Shown here: positions 62,354 to 64,000 of the stretch, piece by piece | How positions within the stretch are numbered: position 1 is the stretch's first letter | Layout: each line of letters begins with the position of its first letter | NCBI RefSeq assembly: GCF_016862075.1 | Contig: NZ_BOMG01000033.1 | Coordinates: 1 to 64,000 of the forward strand | Origin: Actinoplanes couchii | GTDB taxonomy: Bacteria > Actinomycetota > Actinomycetes > Mycobacteriales > Micromonosporaceae | Length of the DNA: 64,000 nucleotides | Direction: 5' to 3' | Translations under genes and position numbers: made by a program | The notes under the pieces: generated by a model | Database searches by the model: none | What the model saw: the letters and a program-made list of their open reading frames with translations, nothing else | Told to the model about the DNA's origin: nothing

Positions 62354-63388
62354 GTGAACCTGTCTAAATCCCCGCTCCGTCGCGCCGCCGGCCTGGCAGC
62401 CGGTGCCGTGCTCGGTCTGGCTGGAGTCGCGGTCGCCGCCTCGCCCGCGTACGCAACGGACAGCGACATCAAGTACACCGTGCGGTGTGACACCGCCACG
62501 GGTGACTGGGTCGTCGACTGGACCGTCACCGGTAACGCACCGTCCGGTGTGAACAAGTTCCGTTTCAACCGGGTCGACTCGACCGTGGGTGACGGCAAGC
62601 CCGGTGGCGAGCAGCCGGTCAAGGAAGCCCCCTACAAGGTGTCCCGGCAGTTCGTGCACGAGGTGAACACCCCGATCGCGGCGAGCCAGCGCGTCGACGG
62701 TGACCTCAAGTACACCCGCCTGACCGTGGTCACCGAGTTCGACAACCGGCACCGTGACATGCCGCGCTCGAACACCGCCTACTTCGACGGCACCTGCTCC
62801 GAGGACGAGCAGCCGCCGCAGCCGGAGCCGAGCAAGTCGTCGGCCTCGCCGGAGCCGTCGGCGTCCGAGTCGGAGAGCGCCTCCCCGTCGCCGTCCGCCT
62901 CGTCGCCCTCGACGTCGGAGTCGCAGTCGCCGAGCCCGACCCCGAGCTCCAGCGAGACCCCGGAGCTGCCGGACGACCTGCCCGGTAACCCGGTGCCGAT
63001 CTACGAGGTCACCTGCGACACGATGACCGTCGGGTTCGACAACCCGGAAGACAGCATCCCGATCAAGCTGCACTTCAAGACCAGCAAGGGCGAGGAGCGC
63101 GACCTCACGATCGCTCCCGGCACGAAGGACAGCGAGACCTTCAGCGCCAAGGACGGCTTCTCGGTCGACGTGACGGTCACGGTCACCTACAAGGGCGAGA
63201 CGTACTCCGAGGACTTCACTCTCGACTACGTCAACCCGGGTGACGACTGCGACAACGGCGAGGGTGGCGGCCTGCCCGTCACCGGCGCCGCCGCCGGTGG
63301 TGTCGCCGCCGGTGCGGCCGGTCTCCTCGCGATCGGTGGCCTGCTCTTCTTCATGGCCCGCCGCCGCAAGGTGAAGTTCACCGCCTGA
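62354..63388 (+). CDS. LPXTG cell-wall-anchored surface protein
   Basis: A 344-residue exported protein. The Sec signal peptide (about 1-36) is 'LRRAAGLAAGAVLGLAGVAV' then 'AASPAYA'. A beta-rich domain with two Cys (37-155) follows, then a Ser/Pro/Glu-rich linker and a second beta-rich domain with two Cys. The sortase motif LPVTG lies at 307-311, followed by a hydrophobic helix and 'RRRKVKF'. It would be covalently linked to peptidoglycan. Adhesion or surface-layer function is a guess. The GTG start has a good aggagaa site. A strong terminator follows, then a related secreted gene. Confidence 0.87.
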   Translation: MNLSKSPLRRAAGLAAGAVLGLAGVAVAASPAYATDSDIKYTVRCDTATGDWVVDWTVTGNAPSGVNKFRFNRVDSTVGDGKPGGEQPVKEAPYKVSRQFVHEVNTPIAASQRVDGDLKYTRLTVVTEFDNRHRDMPRSNTAYFDGTCSEDEQPPQPEPSKSSASPEPSASESESASPSPSASSPSTSESQSPSPTPSSSETPELPDDLPGNPVPIYEVTCDTMTVGFDNPEDSIPIKLHFKTSKGEERDLTIAPGTKDSETFSAKDGFSVDVTVTVTYKGETYSEDFTLDYVNPGDDCDNGEGGGLPVTGAAAGGVAAGAAGLLAIGGLLFFMARRRKVKFTA

Positions 63389-63402
63389 TTTTCCGCAACA
63401 CC

Positions 63403-63436
63403 GAAGGGCGCGCCGACTTCGGTCGGTGCGCCCTTC
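63403..63436 (+). terminator. Strong terminator with UUCG tetraloop
   Basis: A 15-bp stem, 14 Watson-Crick pairs and one G-T pair, closes a TTCG loop flanked by c and g, the ultra-stable C(UUCG)G form. It starts 14 nt after the LPXTG stop and ends 24 nt before the next start codon. Confidence 0.85.
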
Positions 63437-63460
63437 TCCGTTCCCCCACCCCCAGGAGAA

Positions 63461-64000
63461 ATGCGCGTGCGCAAAACCCCCCACGTCGCCGCTCTCGCGA
63501 CCGCGGTCCTGCTCGGACTCGTCGGTCTCGGAACGGTCGGCTCTCCCGCATCCGCCACCCCGCGGGAGTCGGCAAGCTGTACCCCGGTCGAGAAGGCCAC
63601 GTACAAGCACAGCTTCGACGGCCCGGCCGGCACCGCCTCGATCGAACTGACGAACGGGCCGCTCTGCGCCGGTTCCCAGAAGTTCGCGCTGGTGTCGTAC
63701 ACCACCCCGTCGGCGAAGTTCTCCACCCCGCAGTTCGTCCTCGACAAGTCGATCAACGAATTCACCCCGGCCTCCGGGCGGAAGCTCGACTTCAAGGTCG
63801 AGGTTCCGGAGTGCTTCACCCAGGTCGACTTCGTCTTCGACGACAAGATCATCGACCCGCTGACCGACACCAGCGACCGCTACAACGACCGTAAGGTCGG
63901 CAGCAGGGGCGCCCCCGGTAACCGCTCCACGCCGGCCCCCGGCCAGCCGAAGGAGGCGTTCTACAACGGCGGCTCCGGCACCTGCAAGGCCGAGCCGGTC
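63461..64000 (+). CDS. Secreted protein, C-terminus beyond window
   Basis: The frame stays open to the window edge (180 codons seen). The signal peptide is 'VAALATAVLLGLVGLGTV' then 'GSPASA', and the mature part has Cys at the start ('ESASCTPVEKATYKHSFDG') and 'FKVEVPECFTQVDFVFDDK'. Its spacing and style resemble the neighbouring LPXTG protein, so it may also be wall-anchored; the sorting end is outside the window. Either the ATG or the GTG two codons later may be used: aggaga is 1-2 nt from the ATG but ideally spaced for the GTG. Confidence 0.75.
   Translation, partial: MRVRKTPHVAALATAVLLGLVGLGTVGSPASATPRESASCTPVEKATYKHSFDGPAGTASIELTNGPLCAGSQKFALVSYTTPSAKFSTPQFVLDKSINEFTPASGRKLDFKVEVPECFTQVDFVFDDKIIDPLTDTSDRYNDRKVGSRGAPGNRSTPAPGQPKEAFYNGGSGTCKAEPV

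Overview
The window is 64 kb of very GC-rich, tightly packed DNA from an actinobacterium. GTG and TTG starts are frequent and many stop/start codons overlap by 1 or 4 nt. The backbone follows the conserved order that Mycobacterium tuberculosis shows roughly from Rv2891 to Rv2927c: xerC, DUF2469-rnhB-lepB-rplS-trmD-rimM-KH-rpsP, amidohydrolase-ffh, glnD-glnB-amt-ftsY-smc, and fpg-rnc-DUF177-sepIVA-like. rpmF, plsX, coaD and rsmD are also present. The protein sequences, a class-3 (archaeal-type) ProS, a spherulin-4 homologue and an LPXTG surface protein suggest Micromonosporaceae, possibly Actinoplanes. The genus is an inference from a single window.

Layout. 1-5.3 kb: a PPOX-family protein, a XerC-like recombinase with an acidic insert, a class V aminotransferase, an M23 protein with a runaway C-terminus, DUF2469, RNase HII and a Nudix hydrolase. 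5.3-9.6 kb: two signal peptidases I, then the rpsP-KH-rimM-trmD-rplS ribosome block, all on the minus strand. 9.7-16.2 kb: a DUF402 protein, ProS, an ECF sigma factor coupled to a membrane beta-propeller protein, an amidohydrolase and two Uma2-type proteins. 16.2-18.1 kb: ffh and a small membrane protein.

18.1-35.4 kb is a surface-polysaccharide region inserted between ffh and glnD. It has a Stealth-type sugar-phosphate transferase with a nucleotide-sugar dehydrogenase. A five-gene, translationally coupled operon ends in a GtrA/GtrB/membrane-transferase set, and a large GT2 hybrid is divergent from it. A second operon carries a GT2 hybrid, a SAM methyltransferase and an OafA/SGNH O-acyltransferase. 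Three of the large glycosyltransferases share a similar C-terminal GT-B-like module. Together the genes could build, decorate (glucosyl, acyl, methyl) and export a phosphate-linked cell-wall glycan.

35.5-48.1 kb returns to the backbone: the amt-glnB-glnD nitrogen operon, a phosphotransferase, ftsY, a PhoD-like phosphatase, a HAD hydrolase, smc and a small coiled-coil protein. 48.7-55.7 kb is a second accessory segment. A three-gene overlapping cassette (PelF-like GT4, polytopic membrane protein, spherulin-4-like protein) resembles a stripped-down Pel/galactosaminogalactan system. It is followed by a non-coding tandem-repeat tract and two paralogous septum-formation/DUF4190 proteins with duplicated promoters. 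55.9-62.1 kb is mutM, a PIG-V-like mannosyltransferase, rnc, plsX, rpmF, DUF177, a sepIVA-like gene, coaD and rsmD, reading leftward. The right edge has an LPXTG protein and the start of another secreted protein.

A recurring oddity is codon-length minisatellite DNA at the ends or linkers of several genes. I saw no rRNA, tRNA, CRISPR array, insertion sequence or phage gene.
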